Below, in pieces: positions 1 through 11,033 of a stretch of 43,433 nucleotides of DNA (the stretch's first letter is position 1; each line of letters opens with the position of its first letter). The position numbers and the translations under genes were made by a program. Under the pieces are notes generated by a model. That model was not told where the DNA came from, did not search any database, and saw only the letters and a list, made by a program, of their open reading frames with translations. Source of the DNA: Rhodospirillaceae bacterium (GTDB taxonomy: Bacteria > Pseudomonadota > Alphaproteobacteria > UBA8366); NCBI GenBank assembly GCA_002724395.1, contig PBOR01000017.1, positions 120,525 to 163,957 on the forward strand. Direction: 5' to 3'.

Positions 1-557
1 TTTAAAAGTGTTTTTGGTGTCAGCTTGGGAGGTGCTGATAATCCATTTTTGATATCTTTGTGTCGCTGACCCAAGACTTGTAAATCTAGTGTTATCACTA
101 GAGCCGAGCATTTGGCCTCTTTGGCCCGTGCTAGTAAGCGGGACATGTAATCTTGGTCTTTCATGACATAAAGCTGGAACCAAAACGGCTTCTCAGTCCT
201 GGCCGCCACATCTTCAATTGAGCAGATCGACATTGTAGACAATGTGTATGGAACGCCAAATTGTTCTGCTGCACGCGCTGCTTTAATTTCGCCATCCGCA
301 GATTGCAAACCAGTTAACCCTACAGGCGCCAAAGCAACTGGCATCGCTACATCTTCACCAATCATCTGTCCACGGGTATGCCGCCCGCTCATATCTACCG
401 CGACCCTCTGCCTTAAAAGTAAATCAGCGAAGTCCGAAACATTGGCCCTGAATGTTTGCTCGGTCCAACTACCTGATTCTGCATAATCAAAAAACATTTT
501 AGGGACACGGCGGCGGTAGATTTTTTTAAGATCGTTTATATTTGTGATGACAGGCAT
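1..557 (-). CDS. lldD: FMN-dependent alpha-hydroxy-acid dehydrogenase (L-lactate dehydrogenase type), 3' end missing
   Basis: Reading the minus strand from an ATG at 557 gives 185 codons open to the window edge, so only the N-terminal half is present. The protein begins MPVITNINDLKKIYRRRVPK and continues with FFDYAESGSW, MPVALAPVGLTGL, STMSICSIEDVA and FWFQLYVMKD, which are the N-terminal signatures of the LldD / glycolate oxidase / mandelate dehydrogenase family. These FMN TIM-barrel enzymes oxidise L-2-hydroxy acids to 2-oxo acids. The catalytic His and the Arg pair of the family would lie beyond the edge, so substrate cannot be judged. No clear Shine-Dalgarno is seen before the ATG. The gene points the same way as guaA but is separated from it by an AT-rich gap. 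It could be an L-lactate or another hydroxyacid enzyme; family assignment is secure, substrate is not. Confidence 0.88.
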   Translation of the reverse strand, partial: MPVITNINDLKKIYRRRVPKMFFDYAESGSWTEQTFRANVSDFADLLLRQRVAVDMSGRHTRGQMIGEDVAMPVALAPVGLTGLQSADGEIKAARAAEQFGVPYTLSTMSICSIEDVAARTEKPFWFQLYVMKDQDYMSRLLARAKEAKCSALVITLDLQVLGQRHKDIKNGLSAPPKLTPKTLL

Positions 558-780
558 CGTATTCTTAACTACTACGGTTGTTGAAAATTGATCGTTTATT
601 TAAACATAAAAAAATTAATTACAGAATTATTTTTATTATTTAATTATTATTAAATAATATATTATTATTTTTACTTACAATACAATTATCAGTAAATGAT
701 AAATATTTATTGCACCTATTATTACTCAACGGAAGCTGATTAGTCACATATTATTTTTATTGTAATTTTTAGAGCAACAA
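558..780. other. AT-rich intergenic region between guaA and the lldD-like gene
   Basis: This gap is strongly AT-rich, with runs of ATT/AAT around 630-670. It must contain the 3' end of the guaA transcript and the promoter of the lldD-like gene, both read on the minus strand. I see no clear hairpin-plus-T-run terminator and no convincing promoter match. Confidence 0.5.
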
Positions 781-2334
781 TCACTCCCACTCGATAGTGC
801 CAGGAGGCTTTGACGTTATGTCATAAGTCACCCGGTTGATGCCCTTCACCTCATTAATAATGCGGGTTGAAACACGCGCCAGGAATTCATGTTCAAAAGG
901 GTAGGAATCAGCCGTCATTCCATCAGTAGAGGTGACCGCGCGTAACGCGCAGGCATAGTCATAACTTCTAGAATCCCCCATCACACCTACGGTACGTACC
1001 GGCAGCAAAACAGCAAAAGCCTGCCAGATTTCATCATAGAGGCCGGAATTACGAATTTCGTCTAAATAGACCGCGTCCGCCTGGCGCAGAATATCGAGTT
1101 TTTCTTTAGTAATCGGCTGGCCAGGAATACGAATAGCGAGACCCGGTCCCGGAAAAGGGTGCCGACCAACAGCTAATTCCGGCATATCTAATTCACGTCC
1201 GAGTGCACGGACCTCATCCTTGAAAAGATCTCGCAATGGCTCGACCAATTGCATGCGCATGCGCTCTGGCAGCCCTCCAACATTATGGTGCGACTTGATG
1301 GTGACACTCGGGCCTCCATCAAAAGAAACAGATTCGATAACATCAGGATATAATGTGCCTTGGGCTAGAAAGTCTGCACCCCCTACTTTTTTTGCCTCTT
1401 CCTCGAACACGTCGATAAAAAGGCCACCTATGATTTTACGCTTGACCTCAGGATCGGTTTTGCCTTCAAGCTCTCCCAAAAACAGGTCTTTTGCATCGCG
1501 GTGCACCAGTGGGATATTAAAACGGTCTCGAAACATGGCGACTACTTCTTCAGCTTCATTCTTTCGTAACAGCCCATGATCGACAAAAATGCATGTCAGC
1601 TGATCGCCTATGGCTGCATTGAGAAGCACAGCAGCGACCGAGGAATCGACACCGCCGGACAGCCCACAAATCACTCGTCCGCCGCCAACTTGATCTTTAA
1701 TTTTTTGAATTGCCTCCTTGCGGAATGAGGCCATTGTCCAATCGCCAGCGCATCCAACTACATCATGTGTAAAGTTGCGCAATAACTGCGCTCCATTCGG
1801 GGTGTGAAACACTTCCGGATGAAACTGAACGCCGTAATATCGTCTCGCATCATCCGCAATCACCGCATAGGGCGCTCCCTCACTCACCGCCACCGGGCGA
1901 AAGCCATCGGGCAACGCCGTCACCCTATCACCATGGCTCATCCAAACCTGATGCTGACTATTGGCAGACCATAAGCCATCAAAGACAGCACAGTCATCAA
2001 CCACATCAACCATTGCACGACCGAACTCTCGGTGTACGTGCGGCTCCACCGAGCCGCCTAATTGAGAACACATAGTTTGCTGGCCATAACAAATTCCGAA
2101 TACTGGCAAACCGCTTTCAAACACTACTTGCGGCGCACTGGGCGCTTTGGCCTCGGTCACGCTTGCTGGCCCACCGGACAAAATAATCGCCTTAGGTCCA
2201 TATGCGTTCAGTGAATCTTCATCCACCCGGTTAAAGGGGTGGATTTCGCAATAAACGCCGCTTTCACGAACCCGCCTTGCGATTAACTGGGTGACTTGGC
2301 TGCCAAAATCAATAATTAGAATTCGATCTGTCAT
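781..2334 (-). CDS. guaA: GMP synthase (glutamine-hydrolysing)
   Basis: GuaA converts XMP to GMP using glutamine and ATP in the cytoplasm, the last step of de novo guanine nucleotide synthesis. With the ATG at 2334 the protein has 517 residues, the usual family length. The class I amidotransferase domain comes first, with nucleophile Cys82 in GICYGQQ and the His172/Glu174 pair in FHPEV. The ATP pyrophosphatase domain follows, with the P-loop SGGVDSS at 226-232, and then the dimerisation domain ending in the hallmark PPGTIEWE. I preferred 2334 over the upstream TTG at 2373 because [13 protein letters not shown] is the normal GuaA start. The gene follows rsmB and guaB on the same strand, so both enzymes of the IMP-to-GMP branch are co-located. 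Confidence 0.97.
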   Translation of the reverse strand: MTDRILIIDFGSQVTQLIARRVRESGVYCEIHPFNRVDEDSLNAYGPKAIILSGGPASVTEAKAPSAPQVVFESGLPVFGICYGQQTMCSQLGGSVEPHVHREFGRAMVDVVDDCAVFDGLWSANSQHQVWMSHGDRVTALPDGFRPVAVSEGAPYAVIADDARRYYGVQFHPEVFHTPNGAQLLRNFTHDVVGCAGDWTMASFRKEAIQKIKDQVGGGRVICGLSGGVDSSVAAVLLNAAIGDQLTCIFVDHGLLRKNEAEEVVAMFRDRFNIPLVHRDAKDLFLGELEGKTDPEVKRKIIGGLFIDVFEEEAKKVGGADFLAQGTLYPDVIESVSFDGGPSVTIKSHHNVGGLPERMRMQLVEPLRDLFKDEVRALGRELDMPELAVGRHPFPGPGLAIRIPGQPITKEKLDILRQADAVYLDEIRNSGLYDEIWQAFAVLLPVRTVGVMGDSRSYDYACALRAVTSTDGMTADSYPFEHEFLARVSTRIINEVKGINRVTYDITSKPPGTIEWE

Positions 2335-2410
2335 GATACGTGCTTGATAGCGGACGTGACGGCCCGTGGACAAGGAATTTGAGACATGGAGAACTATCTT
2401 TGCGAGTATT

Positions 2411-3706
2411 TCATTTTTTGCGCTCTAAAACAGTTATAAAGAAACCGTCGGTAGCATTTCTAAAGGGTGTGAGTTGCAAACTAGGTCCCTTTCCCGGACA
2501 CAGCCCTCCTAACGTTTCCTGCCAAACACGTTCGATTGATAGCACTTTATAATCGCTTCGTTGATCCAGAAAAGCGTCAACCACATCCCGGTTTTCATCA
2601 CTGAAAAACGAACATGTGGCATAAATCAGCCTACCGCCAGGCCGAACTAATGGTGCAGCTTTAAGTAATAGACGCCTTTGCAAATTGCGGTATTCGTCAA
2701 ACTGTGCCTCCGTTAACCGAAGCCTGGCTTCGGGATGGCGCCGCCATGCACCGGAGCCCGTGCATGGAGCGTCGACAAGAACACGGTCAAAACCCTCGAC
2801 CTGTGTGGCGATCCATGAGTCATCGTCGTGGGCTATTAGGCGAGTTTTACCGATCGTCACGCCTGCGCGCGCCAGACGTTTCTTGGCTTGATGCAATCGA
2901 ACCGAATCTAGGTCGCACAACGTAATCGAACCTTCATCTCCCATACACGCTGCTAGCGCCAAACTCTTTCCACCGGCGCCTGCACACAAATCCAGCACAC
3001 GCATACCAGGTTGCGCATCACATAGCAGCGCAACAAGCTGCGACCCTTCATCTTGAATTTCAATCAGTCCCTCCCGGAATATATCCACCTGGGATAATGA
3101 TTGGTGCACTTTAAGGCGCACTCCTATCGGCGACAGGCTTGTGGGCGAAGCGGTTACAGCTGATGACTTTAGTGCCTTCAAAACTACTTCACGGTCAGAT
3201 TTTAATAAGTTCACGCGAACGTCCAATGGCGCCTGAGTAGCCAAAACCGCAAGTTCCTCTTCAAGTTGCGGGCCAAGCGAAGTTACCGCCTTTTCGTATA
3301 GCCAATCCTCCAGGTTATGACGAGCCGGCCTTGGCATTCCAGAATCAAAAATCGATTTGCCCTCAAGAGCAATTAGCATAGCGATTTCAGTATCCGCTAA
3401 AGGCGATGGACGGTAACGTTCACCGTCGCATTGTTCTGATATTTCGCTCACAGACTGTCTTTCACTCAATACTAAAGACACCAATATGAGAGATCGTACA
3501 GACGCTCCTTCACCGCAAAACCATTGCAATTGGCGAAAGTGACGCAAGACAAAAAACAACCTTTCACGGATTGCACGCCGATCTTTGGAGCCCGCATAGC
3601 GCCTAGTCCGAAACCAGTGCGCCAAAAACCGATCAGCAGGCCTACCACTTGCCAGCAGACCCTCCAAAATATCTATACTTCCTTGAATGCGGGCGCCAGG
3701 TGTCAT
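2411..3706 (-). CDS. rsmB: RsmB/NOP-family rRNA (cytosine-5-)-methyltransferase
   Basis: The 431-residue protein is a SAM-dependent RNA m5C methyltransferase of the RsmB (Sun/Fmu) family, which methylates C967 of 16S rRNA in E. coli. The N-terminal ~150 residues form a helical NusB-like region. The SAM motif [10 protein letters not shown] lies at 239-248, and the two family cysteines are Cys315 in DAPCTGSG and Cys365 in ATCSFF, the release and catalytic thiols of m5C enzymes. The ATG at 3706 is followed by [16 protein letters not shown], a normal start. It lies between guaB and guaA on the same strand, with 58 bases to the guaB stop and 76 bases to the guaA start. Target position in this organism is inferred from the family; a related NOP-type specificity is possible. 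Confidence 0.9.
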   Translation of the reverse strand: MTPGARIQGSIDILEGLLASGRPADRFLAHWFRTRRYAGSKDRRAIRERLFFVLRHFRQLQWFCGEGASVRSLILVSLVLSERQSVSEISEQCDGERYRPSPLADTEIAMLIALEGKSIFDSGMPRPARHNLEDWLYEKAVTSLGPQLEEELAVLATQAPLDVRVNLLKSDREVVLKALKSSAVTASPTSLSPIGVRLKVHQSLSQVDIFREGLIEIQDEGSQLVALLCDAQPGMRVLDLCAGAGGKSLALAACMGDEGSITLCDLDSVRLHQAKKRLARAGVTIGKTRLIAHDDDSWIATQVEGFDRVLVDAPCTGSGAWRRHPEARLRLTEAQFDEYRNLQRRLLLKAAPLVRPGGRLIYATCSFFSDENRDVVDAFLDQRSDYKVLSIERVWQETLGGLCPGKGPSLQLTPFRNATDGFFITVLERKK

Positions 3707-3764
3707 TAGGTCACGTTAATCTGTGTCGACTCTGCATGCGCAGCAATTCGACATATCTCAAGCA

Positions 3765-5297
<1,533 letters not shown>

Positions 5298-5365
5298 TCA
5301 AAAAAATAAATTTAAACCATTGATAAGTTGATGTTTTTCAGAGCGTTCGCGCCAATGATATTGAG

Positions 5366-6055
5366 TTAGCCACGAAATCCTGACGCTACTAAATACAACT
5401 CTGACGACTCCTTGCGGCTGGATTTCGGTTTTGCATGAGCAACTTTGCTAAAATCGCCCTTCAACACTGCGAGTAAATTTTGTTCTGTGCCCCCTTGAAA
5501 AACCTTTGCGACAAATGTTCCGTCCGCGGCCAAAACTGCACGTGCAAAATCATAGGCGGCCTCTACTAGCCCAACAATCCGCAGGTGGTCTGTATTGGAA
5601 TGCCCTGTTGCTGGCGCTGCCATGTCGCTTAACACTACGTCTACTTTGCCACCGATGACGTCAATTAGGCTATCAATGATATGGTCGTCGTAGAAATCCC
5701 CTTCAAGCACAGTTACACCGGCAAGAGGCTCCATAGCATGCAAATCGAGCGCAACGACGATGCCATCACCACCCACATGTTGCGCTGCTATCTGGCTCCA
5801 ACCCCCTGGTGCCGCACCCAGATCAATAACTCGCGCGCCCCTTTTCAGAAACCCAAACCGTTCGTGTAATTCTATAATCTTAAATGCAGCACGGCTTCGG
5901 TATCCGAGCCGCTGTGCCTCACGAACAAACGGGTCATTGAGCTGACGTTGAAGCCATCTTGTCGAAGAAGATTTTCGGCCACGTGCGGTTTTTACACGCA
6001 CATGTTTTGATCGTCCGAGGCCACCTCTGCCACTTTGTGCCGATTTTCGCGCCAT
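5366..6055 (-). CDS. rlmE: 23S rRNA (uridine-2552-2'-O)-methyltransferase
   Basis: RlmE (FtsJ/RrmJ) methylates the ribose of U2552 in the A-loop of 23S rRNA late in large-subunit assembly. The 229-residue protein shows the SAM motif VIDLGAAPGGWSQ at 77-89 and the full K-D-K-E catalytic tetrad: Lys59 (RAAFKI), Asp144 (LSDMAAP), Lys184 (FVAKVFQGG) and Glu219 (SSELYLVA). A basic N-terminal tail of about 30 residues is longer than in E. coli but common in alphaproteobacteria. The gene starts 11 bases after the ppx stop, so the two are probably cotranscribed. Confidence 0.96.
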   Translation of the reverse strand: MARKSAQSGRGGLGRSKHVRVKTARGRKSSSTRWLQRQLNDPFVREAQRLGYRSRAAFKIIELHERFGFLKRGARVIDLGAAPGGWSQIAAQHVGGDGIVVALDLHAMEPLAGVTVLEGDFYDDHIIDSLIDVIGGKVDVVLSDMAAPATGHSNTDHLRIVGLVEAAYDFARAVLAADGTFVAKVFQGGTEQNLLAVLKGDFSKVAHAKPKSSRKESSELYLVASGFRG

Positions 6056-6066
6056 AAAACTTCCCT

Positions 6067-7122
6067 CTATTGGGTATCACGCCTTTCATTATCATTAAGA
6101 TTTTCCAAATCAGCCTGAGCCATTAACTCCAACAGAATTCCCTCACGAATGCCACGATCGGCTACCCGCAATTGTCTAACGTCCCACCGCCTACAAATTG
6201 CTTCTAGCACTGCACAGCCAGCAATCACAAAATCCGCACGGTCAAATCCAATACAGGGTTCTGCCGCCCTTTCATCCACATCCATCGTTCGCAGTTTATT
6301 GTTAATTTCAAAAATCGAGGCAAAATCTAATGTTGCCCCATCCACTTTTAAGCGATCATAACATTTAAGCTTACGATCAATACCAACAAGGGTAGTCACG
6401 GTTCCAGATGTTCCCAACATCTGAACACCATCAGTATCAATCCTTTCGGCGATACCGTGACGAACACAAAACTGCTCTAGATAAGAATCCACTTCTCTAA
6501 CAATACCTCCATATGCCTGGGCCGAAAGGCATCCAGTGCCGTACCGATCGGCTAAAGTCACCACACCAAGCGGCACTGAAACCCAACCGCGCACCGGACT
6601 ATCCTCATCATTTAGGTCTAGCCAGAGGATTTGTGTACTGCCCCCACCGATATCAAAAACTACCGCATAAGGTTCTTTACCATCTAACAAAGAACGACAC
6701 CCAGAATAGGCTAAACGGGCCTCCTCGGCTTGTGTGATCACCTCTATTTCCAGACCCGTGTGTTTTAATACCCGTGCAAAAAAACTGTCTGCATTTTTTG
6801 CGCGGCGACAAGCCTCGGTCGCAACCATTCGAAACCGATCAACCCCATCTCGTTTCATTTTTTTTGCACAGATGTTGAGTGCCACTAATGTCCGGTCCAT
6901 GGCCGCGTCACTGAGGCGGTCGCTCGAACCAAGCCCTTCACCCAGTCGGACAATGCGCGAAAACGCATCTATTACCCGAAAACCATCTTGCTCAGGCTTT
7001 GCAACCAATAACCGACAATTATTTGTGCCTAAATCCAATGCTGCAAACGTATGGCCCCAGCGCCCCCCTCGACGCTTCCGTTGCCAATCGCGCCGACGGC
7101 GTCTCGAAGCGTAAACCGCCAT
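6067..7122 (-). CDS. ppx: Ppx/GppA family exopolyphosphatase
   Basis: This 351-residue protein belongs to the Ppx/GppA phosphatases, which cleave terminal phosphate from polyphosphate and/or pppGpp. The phosphate-binding loop AALDLGTNNCRLL lies at 28-40 and the second loop VFDIGGGSTQILW at 155-167; the stretch ITQAEEARLAYSG carries the conserved acidic pair. It lacks the long C-terminal domain of E. coli Ppx (~510 residues), so it is the short single-core form. The N-terminal 25 residues are unusually basic (a run of arginines at 7-11) and may bind polyphosphate or RNA; that is inference. It leads a minus-strand pair with rlmE. Whether polyP or pppGpp is the main substrate cannot be told. Confidence 0.9.
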   Translation of the reverse strand: MAVYASRRRRRDWQRKRRGGRWGHTFAALDLGTNNCRLLVAKPEQDGFRVIDAFSRIVRLGEGLGSSDRLSDAAMDRTLVALNICAKKMKRDGVDRFRMVATEACRRAKNADSFFARVLKHTGLEIEVITQAEEARLAYSGCRSLLDGKEPYAVVFDIGGGSTQILWLDLNDEDSPVRGWVSVPLGVVTLADRYGTGCLSAQAYGGIVREVDSYLEQFCVRHGIAERIDTDGVQMLGTSGTVTTLVGIDRKLKCYDRLKVDGATLDFASIFEINNKLRTMDVDERAAEPCIGFDRADFVIAGCAVLEAICRRWDVRQLRVADRGIREGILLELMAQADLENLNDNERRDTQ

Positions 7123-7528
7123 TCCTAACTCCCAACGCTAGTGCAGCTTATATTTTGTTGGTTAGACTTAACGACATCCTAACAAAAATAACGTGACTAT
7201 TCATAGTCGATTTAACAATACGACATTTGTTGCGAATTGGCATTCGTGCTACCACCTTGGATATTTTAGAGGGTTGCCGCCGGTGGAAAGCAGTTTAACA
7301 CCAGAACGAAAGGCGCAGTCCAACTTACAAATAAGCATTACTTAGAAGGCGAGTTTCTCGCTTCGCTTCGTAAGTTTCTCTCGTTGATTTTGAGAAAATT
7401 AGGTGACGGCCTCTTCGTAAGTACGCTGTAAATTCTAAATATGAAATTCATGTTCACTCTTGATTATTCAATTGTCCAACGGCTAACTCAAAACATAATT
7501 CGTTGAATTCAAAAATCAGGGACCCACT
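7123..7528. other. Divergent intergenic region between ppx and the accessory block
   Basis: This 406-base gap separates the minus-strand housekeeping block from the plus-strand accessory block and must hold both promoters. It contains an imperfect hairpin at 7345-7364 (GAAGGCGAG / CTCGCTTC, one bulged base, TTT loop) with no T-run after it, and a direct repeat TTCGTAAGT at 7367-7375 and 7414-7422. No ORF with coding character is visible. The inverted and direct repeats could be regulator sites, which is a guess. Confidence 0.5.
7472..7499 (+). promoter_or_regulatory. Candidate sigma-70 promoter for the accessory block
   Basis: TTGTCC at 7472-7477 and CATAAT at 7494-7499 are separated by 16 bases. 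They match the -35 and -10 consensus at 4 of 6 and 5 of 6 positions. The expected transcription start near 7506 is about 23 bases before the ATG at 7529. This is a sequence match only; AT-rich spacers give such matches by chance. Confidence 0.38.
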
Positions 7529-8506
7529 ATGGCTATCGATACCCACGCTCATTTCATTCCCCAAGCGATGCTAGAAGATCTGCGTAACAGAATTGATGAC
7601 TTTCCCAATGTGGAATTGATCGAAAATGACGGCAAGTTTCAGCTTGCGTTTGCCGGCAACAAACCCACTCGCCCGGTGATGCCAAGACTGCGCGAAACCG
7701 AAGAACGCCATGAATGGATGGATGAGCAAGGGCTTGCCCTTCAAATCCCCGGTGGGTGGGTGGATGCGTTCGGCAATCAATTACCCGCAGAAGAAGGGGC
7801 GGATTGGGCTCGTTATTCCAATGAATGGCTACTGAAGGAATGCACGAAAGACCCTCGTATTATTCCCCTAGCCGTATTACCGACACAAAGCGGAGAACTG
7901 GCGGCAAAGGTAATGGAAGAAGCGCTCGACCAAGGCTTTAAAGGCTTTATGATTGGTGCACAAACGCGGGCAGTCGGCGGCAACCTGGACGACCCGGACC
8001 TCGACCCCTTCTGGCAAATGGCCCACGATAAAAGTGCGGTTATTATGGTCCATCCAGTGTTCGATACTACCGATAGTCGGGTACTCGACTACGATATGGT
8101 CAATGCGGTCGGGCGCATCAACGACCAAACGACAGCATTGGCCCGCATCTTATTTACCGGTCACCTTACCAAGTATTCAAATGCCAAAATCATCGCCTCC
8201 ACCGGGGGGGCATCACTACCCTATGCGCTGGGGCGCTTAATCCGCAATTTCAATGCCCATCCCGGTCAGTATGCGGATCCACGTGAGGGATTTGCTCAGC
8301 TCTACTTCGACACCATAGACTTCGAACCTGACGTACTCGAGTTTCTTGTTAATCGGGTTGGTGTAGATAAGGTAATGCTTGGCTCTGACTGGCCGTTTCC
8401 CATCGGTGACATGGAACCCCGCAAGGTCATCGACGATTGTAGCCTATCGCAGAGGGATAAAAACAAACTGTTAGAAGACAACGCTCAGGCGCTATTTAAG
8501 TTATAA
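7529..8506 (+). CDS. Amidohydrolase_2 (ACMSD-like) family metal-dependent hydrolase/decarboxylase
   Basis: The 325-residue protein is a TIM-barrel amidohydrolase of the family that includes aminocarboxymuconate-semialdehyde decarboxylase and other nonoxidative decarboxylases and hydrolases. The metal site is visible: His6 and His8 in DTHAHFIP, His175 in VMVHPVF (read IMVHPVF) and Asp287 in LGSDWPFPIGD. The segment usually read AHGGG.LPY..GR is here STGGASLPYALGR, so the conserved second-shell/catalytic His of ACMSD-type enzymes is Thr225. An AGGGA-like ribosome site (AGGGAC) precedes the ATG. It is the first gene of the plus-strand accessory block, 38 bases before the FAD oxidoreductase gene. 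The reaction cannot be named; hydrolysis of a lactone or amide, or decarboxylation, are possible. Confidence 0.85.
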   Translation: MAIDTHAHFIPQAMLEDLRNRIDDFPNVELIENDGKFQLAFAGNKPTRPVMPRLRETEERHEWMDEQGLALQIPGGWVDAFGNQLPAEEGADWARYSNEWLLKECTKDPRIIPLAVLPTQSGELAAKVMEEALDQGFKGFMIGAQTRAVGGNLDDPDLDPFWQMAHDKSAVIMVHPVFDTTDSRVLDYDMVNAVGRINDQTTALARILFTGHLTKYSNAKIIASTGGASLPYALGRLIRNFNAHPGQYADPREGFAQLYFDTIDFEPDVLEFLVNRVGVDKVMLGSDWPFPIGDMEPRKVIDDCSLSQRDKNKLLEDNAQALFKL

Positions 8507-8544
8507 ATGGAAACAGAACCGGACAATGATATACCTTAAATTTA

Positions 8545-9774
8545 ATGTCTAAAAATATTCTCGTCATCGGCGCCGGTGCGGTCGGTATGTGTACCGCCCT
8601 TTTTTTGCAACGGGACGGACACCACGTCACCGTTGTCGACGAGCGCGAGCCAGGAGCGGGTTGTTCATTCGGCAATGCAGGCTTTCTGAGCCCCGACACG
8701 TCGTCACCTAAAGCTACGCCAAACATGTTGCGCCAGGTGCCGAGTTGGTTGCTAGACCCTACCGGTCCTCTGAAGGTTCGAGCAAATTACGCAATCAAGG
8801 CGACCCCTTGGCTATGGCAATTTATCCGTGCAGGTCGGCCAACTATTATTGCCGAAGGTATGAATGCATTACTTGGACTGCACGAAAGGGTATTTGATTT
8901 ATACGAAGAGTTAACAGACACCTCTCACTTAATACGGCGCTTGGGACAGATGCATATCTTCGAGACCGATGATGCGTTTGCCTATGCCCAACAGAGTAAT
9001 ATTAGACGGCGCCAACGCGGTATAACCGTTGATGAACTAAATGCCGATGAAGCACGCCAGATCGTCCCTGAGCTGGGTCCCGCCATTCGCCACGCACTTT
9101 TTTTCCCCGACAATGGTCATATCGTTAGTCCCTTCAAATTAGTCACATCTCTAGCAGAAAAGTTCATTGGGGATGGAGGAAAGATTGTCAGGGACGCTGT
9201 GCATAGCCTTGCTGTCGAGGATAGTACAGTGAACGCTGTTCACGCAGAAACTCAGACGTTCACTCCTTCACATTTGGTTGTTGCAGCTGGAGCATGGTCT
9301 GCAGCGTTAGCAATCCAACTTGGAGATAAAGTGCCACTAGAAAGCCAACGCGGCTATCATTTGGAACTGACCGAACCCCATATAATGCCAAAAATCGGGC
9401 TCCAATCCGTAGAACGAAAATTCACTATGACACCTATGGAAGGCAGATTACGTCTTGCGGGCACAGCAGAATTTGCAGGGATCAACGCAGAGCCTGATTA
9501 TCAACGAGCAAACGTTTTATTTGATCATGCAAAGAAGTTATTGCCAGGGATTACCCGTAGCGATGACCGACGCTGGATGGGCCACCGACCGTGCATTCCT
9601 GACTCCCTTCCGGTGATTGGCCCCGCAAAGCATGTCACAAACGTCCATTATGCATTTGGGCACGGCCACACGGGCATGTCCGGTTCACCCATGACCGGAA
9701 AATTGATTAGCGACATGATTGCCGAACGCTCACTCTCCATTGACGCCACTCCATTCCTTCTTTCTCGGTTTTAA
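8545..9774 (+). CDS. FAD-dependent oxidoreductase, DadA (D-amino-acid dehydrogenase) family
   Basis: The 409-residue protein starts with a Rossmann FAD motif, VIGAGAVG with glycines at 9, 11 and 14, followed by the acidic ribose contact in VVDERE. The phrase GCSFGNAGFLSP is typical of the DadA/glycine-oxidase branch, and the C-terminal HRPCIPDSLPVIGPAK and GHGHTGMSGSPMTGKLI close the FAD domain. These enzymes oxidise an amine carbon of amino or imino acids, passing electrons to the respiratory chain or oxygen. No Shine-Dalgarno is evident before the ATG, so coupling to the upstream gene is likely. Its place among dioxygenase, enolase-family and importer genes suggests oxidation of an N-substituted or D-amino acid intermediate (inference). 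Substrate unknown. Confidence 0.87.
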   Translation: MSKNILVIGAGAVGMCTALFLQRDGHHVTVVDEREPGAGCSFGNAGFLSPDTSSPKATPNMLRQVPSWLLDPTGPLKVRANYAIKATPWLWQFIRAGRPTIIAEGMNALLGLHERVFDLYEELTDTSHLIRRLGQMHIFETDDAFAYAQQSNIRRRQRGITVDELNADEARQIVPELGPAIRHALFFPDNGHIVSPFKLVTSLAEKFIGDGGKIVRDAVHSLAVEDSTVNAVHAETQTFTPSHLVVAAGAWSAALAIQLGDKVPLESQRGYHLELTEPHIMPKIGLQSVERKFTMTPMEGRLRLAGTAEFAGINAEPDYQRANVLFDHAKKLLPGITRSDDRRWMGHRPCIPDSLPVIGPAKHVTNVHYAFGHGHTGMSGSPMTGKLISDMIAERSLSIDATPFLLSRF

Positions 9775-9813
9775 GGCAATTTGGCGCGGTTCATTTAAAG
9801 GGAAATCTAAAAT

Positions 9814-10932
9814 ATGAAAATTTGCAGCACCGCTGTGCATGTTATTCCCGTCAACCATCGCGGTAATTGGGTACTCCTAGAGCTCAATACCGAAGATGGT
9901 TTAAGAGGCTGGGGTGAAGGTAGCAACAGCAAGGATGAGGAGCGTTGCGTTGAAGAAATGGTGCGTCTTGGCCGAAATCTTGAAGGAAAGGAAATCAATG
10001 CCGCTGCCACTACTATCAACTTAATAGAAGGCCTCCCCAATAAGCGGCTACCTAGAACACCACCCAGCGCAGTAGCGCAGGCTCTCTTCGATCTAGAATG
10101 TCGGATAAACGGCGTTTCAGCGGCCGCAGCACTTGCTGGCGAAAATAATGGAAACGCAAAAATTGATGAAAATATCGCGTTTTATTCCAATATCAACCGG
10201 CGATGCGAAGACCGCAAACCCGAGACAATTGCCGCTGCAGGACGCCTCGTAGTGGAGGCGGGCTGCACTCGCATTAAAATAGCTCCCTTTGATGAAGTCT
10301 CGCCAAATGGATTACGCAAAGAAGGCGAAAAACTTGTGGAACCAGGTATCGCACGTCTGGCTGCGCTTCGCAAAGCAATAGGCTCAAACATTGATCTTAT
10401 GATCGATAACCACTGGCGCTTCACCTCAGAAACCGCTCCTCTCCTTGCCTCAATTTGCAAAGAATTCGCTATATCTTGGATAGAAGATCCGCTGGAGAAA
10501 TGGGTCAGAAAAGATTGTGATATTTTGCGAGAGGGTTCCGGCGGCCGCGTCGTTGGGGGGGAGGATATTTACACGTATGGCGAACTTGAAGATTTAGCAA
10601 AGTCTGGCTGCATTGACCTTATGATCGCTGATATCAAATTTGTCGGTGGTACGGTAGAACTTGATCGCATCTGCAAAATGGCAGCCACGCACGGCGTCGG
10701 CTTCGCACCACACAATCCAGACGGACCAATCTCTACCGCATCCAGCGCTCATGTGGTTGCAGCCAATCCAAATGCCGAAGTGCTAGAATATTCTTTCGGG
10801 GAGGTGGAATGGCGCCAGAGCTTTGCCAAAGGCGAGCAGCCCGTAGGCAATCGCATGTCCATTTCCGGGCCGGGATATGGGGTCGATATCATGTTTGAGA
10901 ACCAAGGCGAGCCAGTTCCGGTAATTGGATAG
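9814..10932 (+). CDS. Mandelate racemase/muconate lactonizing enzyme family protein (enolase superfamily)
   Basis: This 372-residue protein has the enolase-superfamily layout: an N-terminal capping domain and a C-terminal barrel. Metal ligands are Asp198 (MIDNHW), Glu224 (WIEDPLE) and Glu250 (VGGEDIY), spaced 26 and 26 as in mandelate racemase. Lys155 (RIKIAPF) is the expected base on one side. Asp273 (IADIKF) and His300 (FAPHNPDGP) form the Asp-His pair of the MR subgroup, again with the same 27-residue spacing. The family racemises or dehydrates carboxylate substrates after abstracting the alpha proton. A GGGAAA ribosome site is present. Likely a sugar-acid or hydroxy-acid dehydratase or an epimerase; exact reaction unknown. 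Confidence 0.88.
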   Translation: MKICSTAVHVIPVNHRGNWVLLELNTEDGLRGWGEGSNSKDEERCVEEMVRLGRNLEGKEINAAATTINLIEGLPNKRLPRTPPSAVAQALFDLECRINGVSAAAALAGENNGNAKIDENIAFYSNINRRCEDRKPETIAAAGRLVVEAGCTRIKIAPFDEVSPNGLRKEGEKLVEPGIARLAALRKAIGSNIDLMIDNHWRFTSETAPLLASICKEFAISWIEDPLEKWVRKDCDILREGSGGRVVGGEDIYTYGELEDLAKSGCIDLMIADIKFVGGTVELDRICKMAATHGVGFAPHNPDGPISTASSAHVVAANPNAEVLEYSFGEVEWRQSFAKGEQPVGNRMSISGPGYGVDIMFENQGEPVPVIG

Positions 10933-11033
10933 GTCATCACTTGATTTGATTTAATTTGCCCTGGGTAGACCAACACCACTAGCATTTGGTAATTTCAGCC
11001 AAAATCAATTTTTGTGTCTTGTGGAGGAAATAC

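Noticed and set aside
7345-7364. Imperfect hairpin in the ppx divergent region
   Set aside because: No T-run and it lies between divergent genes, so it is not a terminator; no RNA family recognised.
10986-11033. N-terminal extension of the first dioxygenase by 16 codons
   Set aside because: A strong GGAGG stands before the ATG at 11034 and the paralog starts at the equivalent place.
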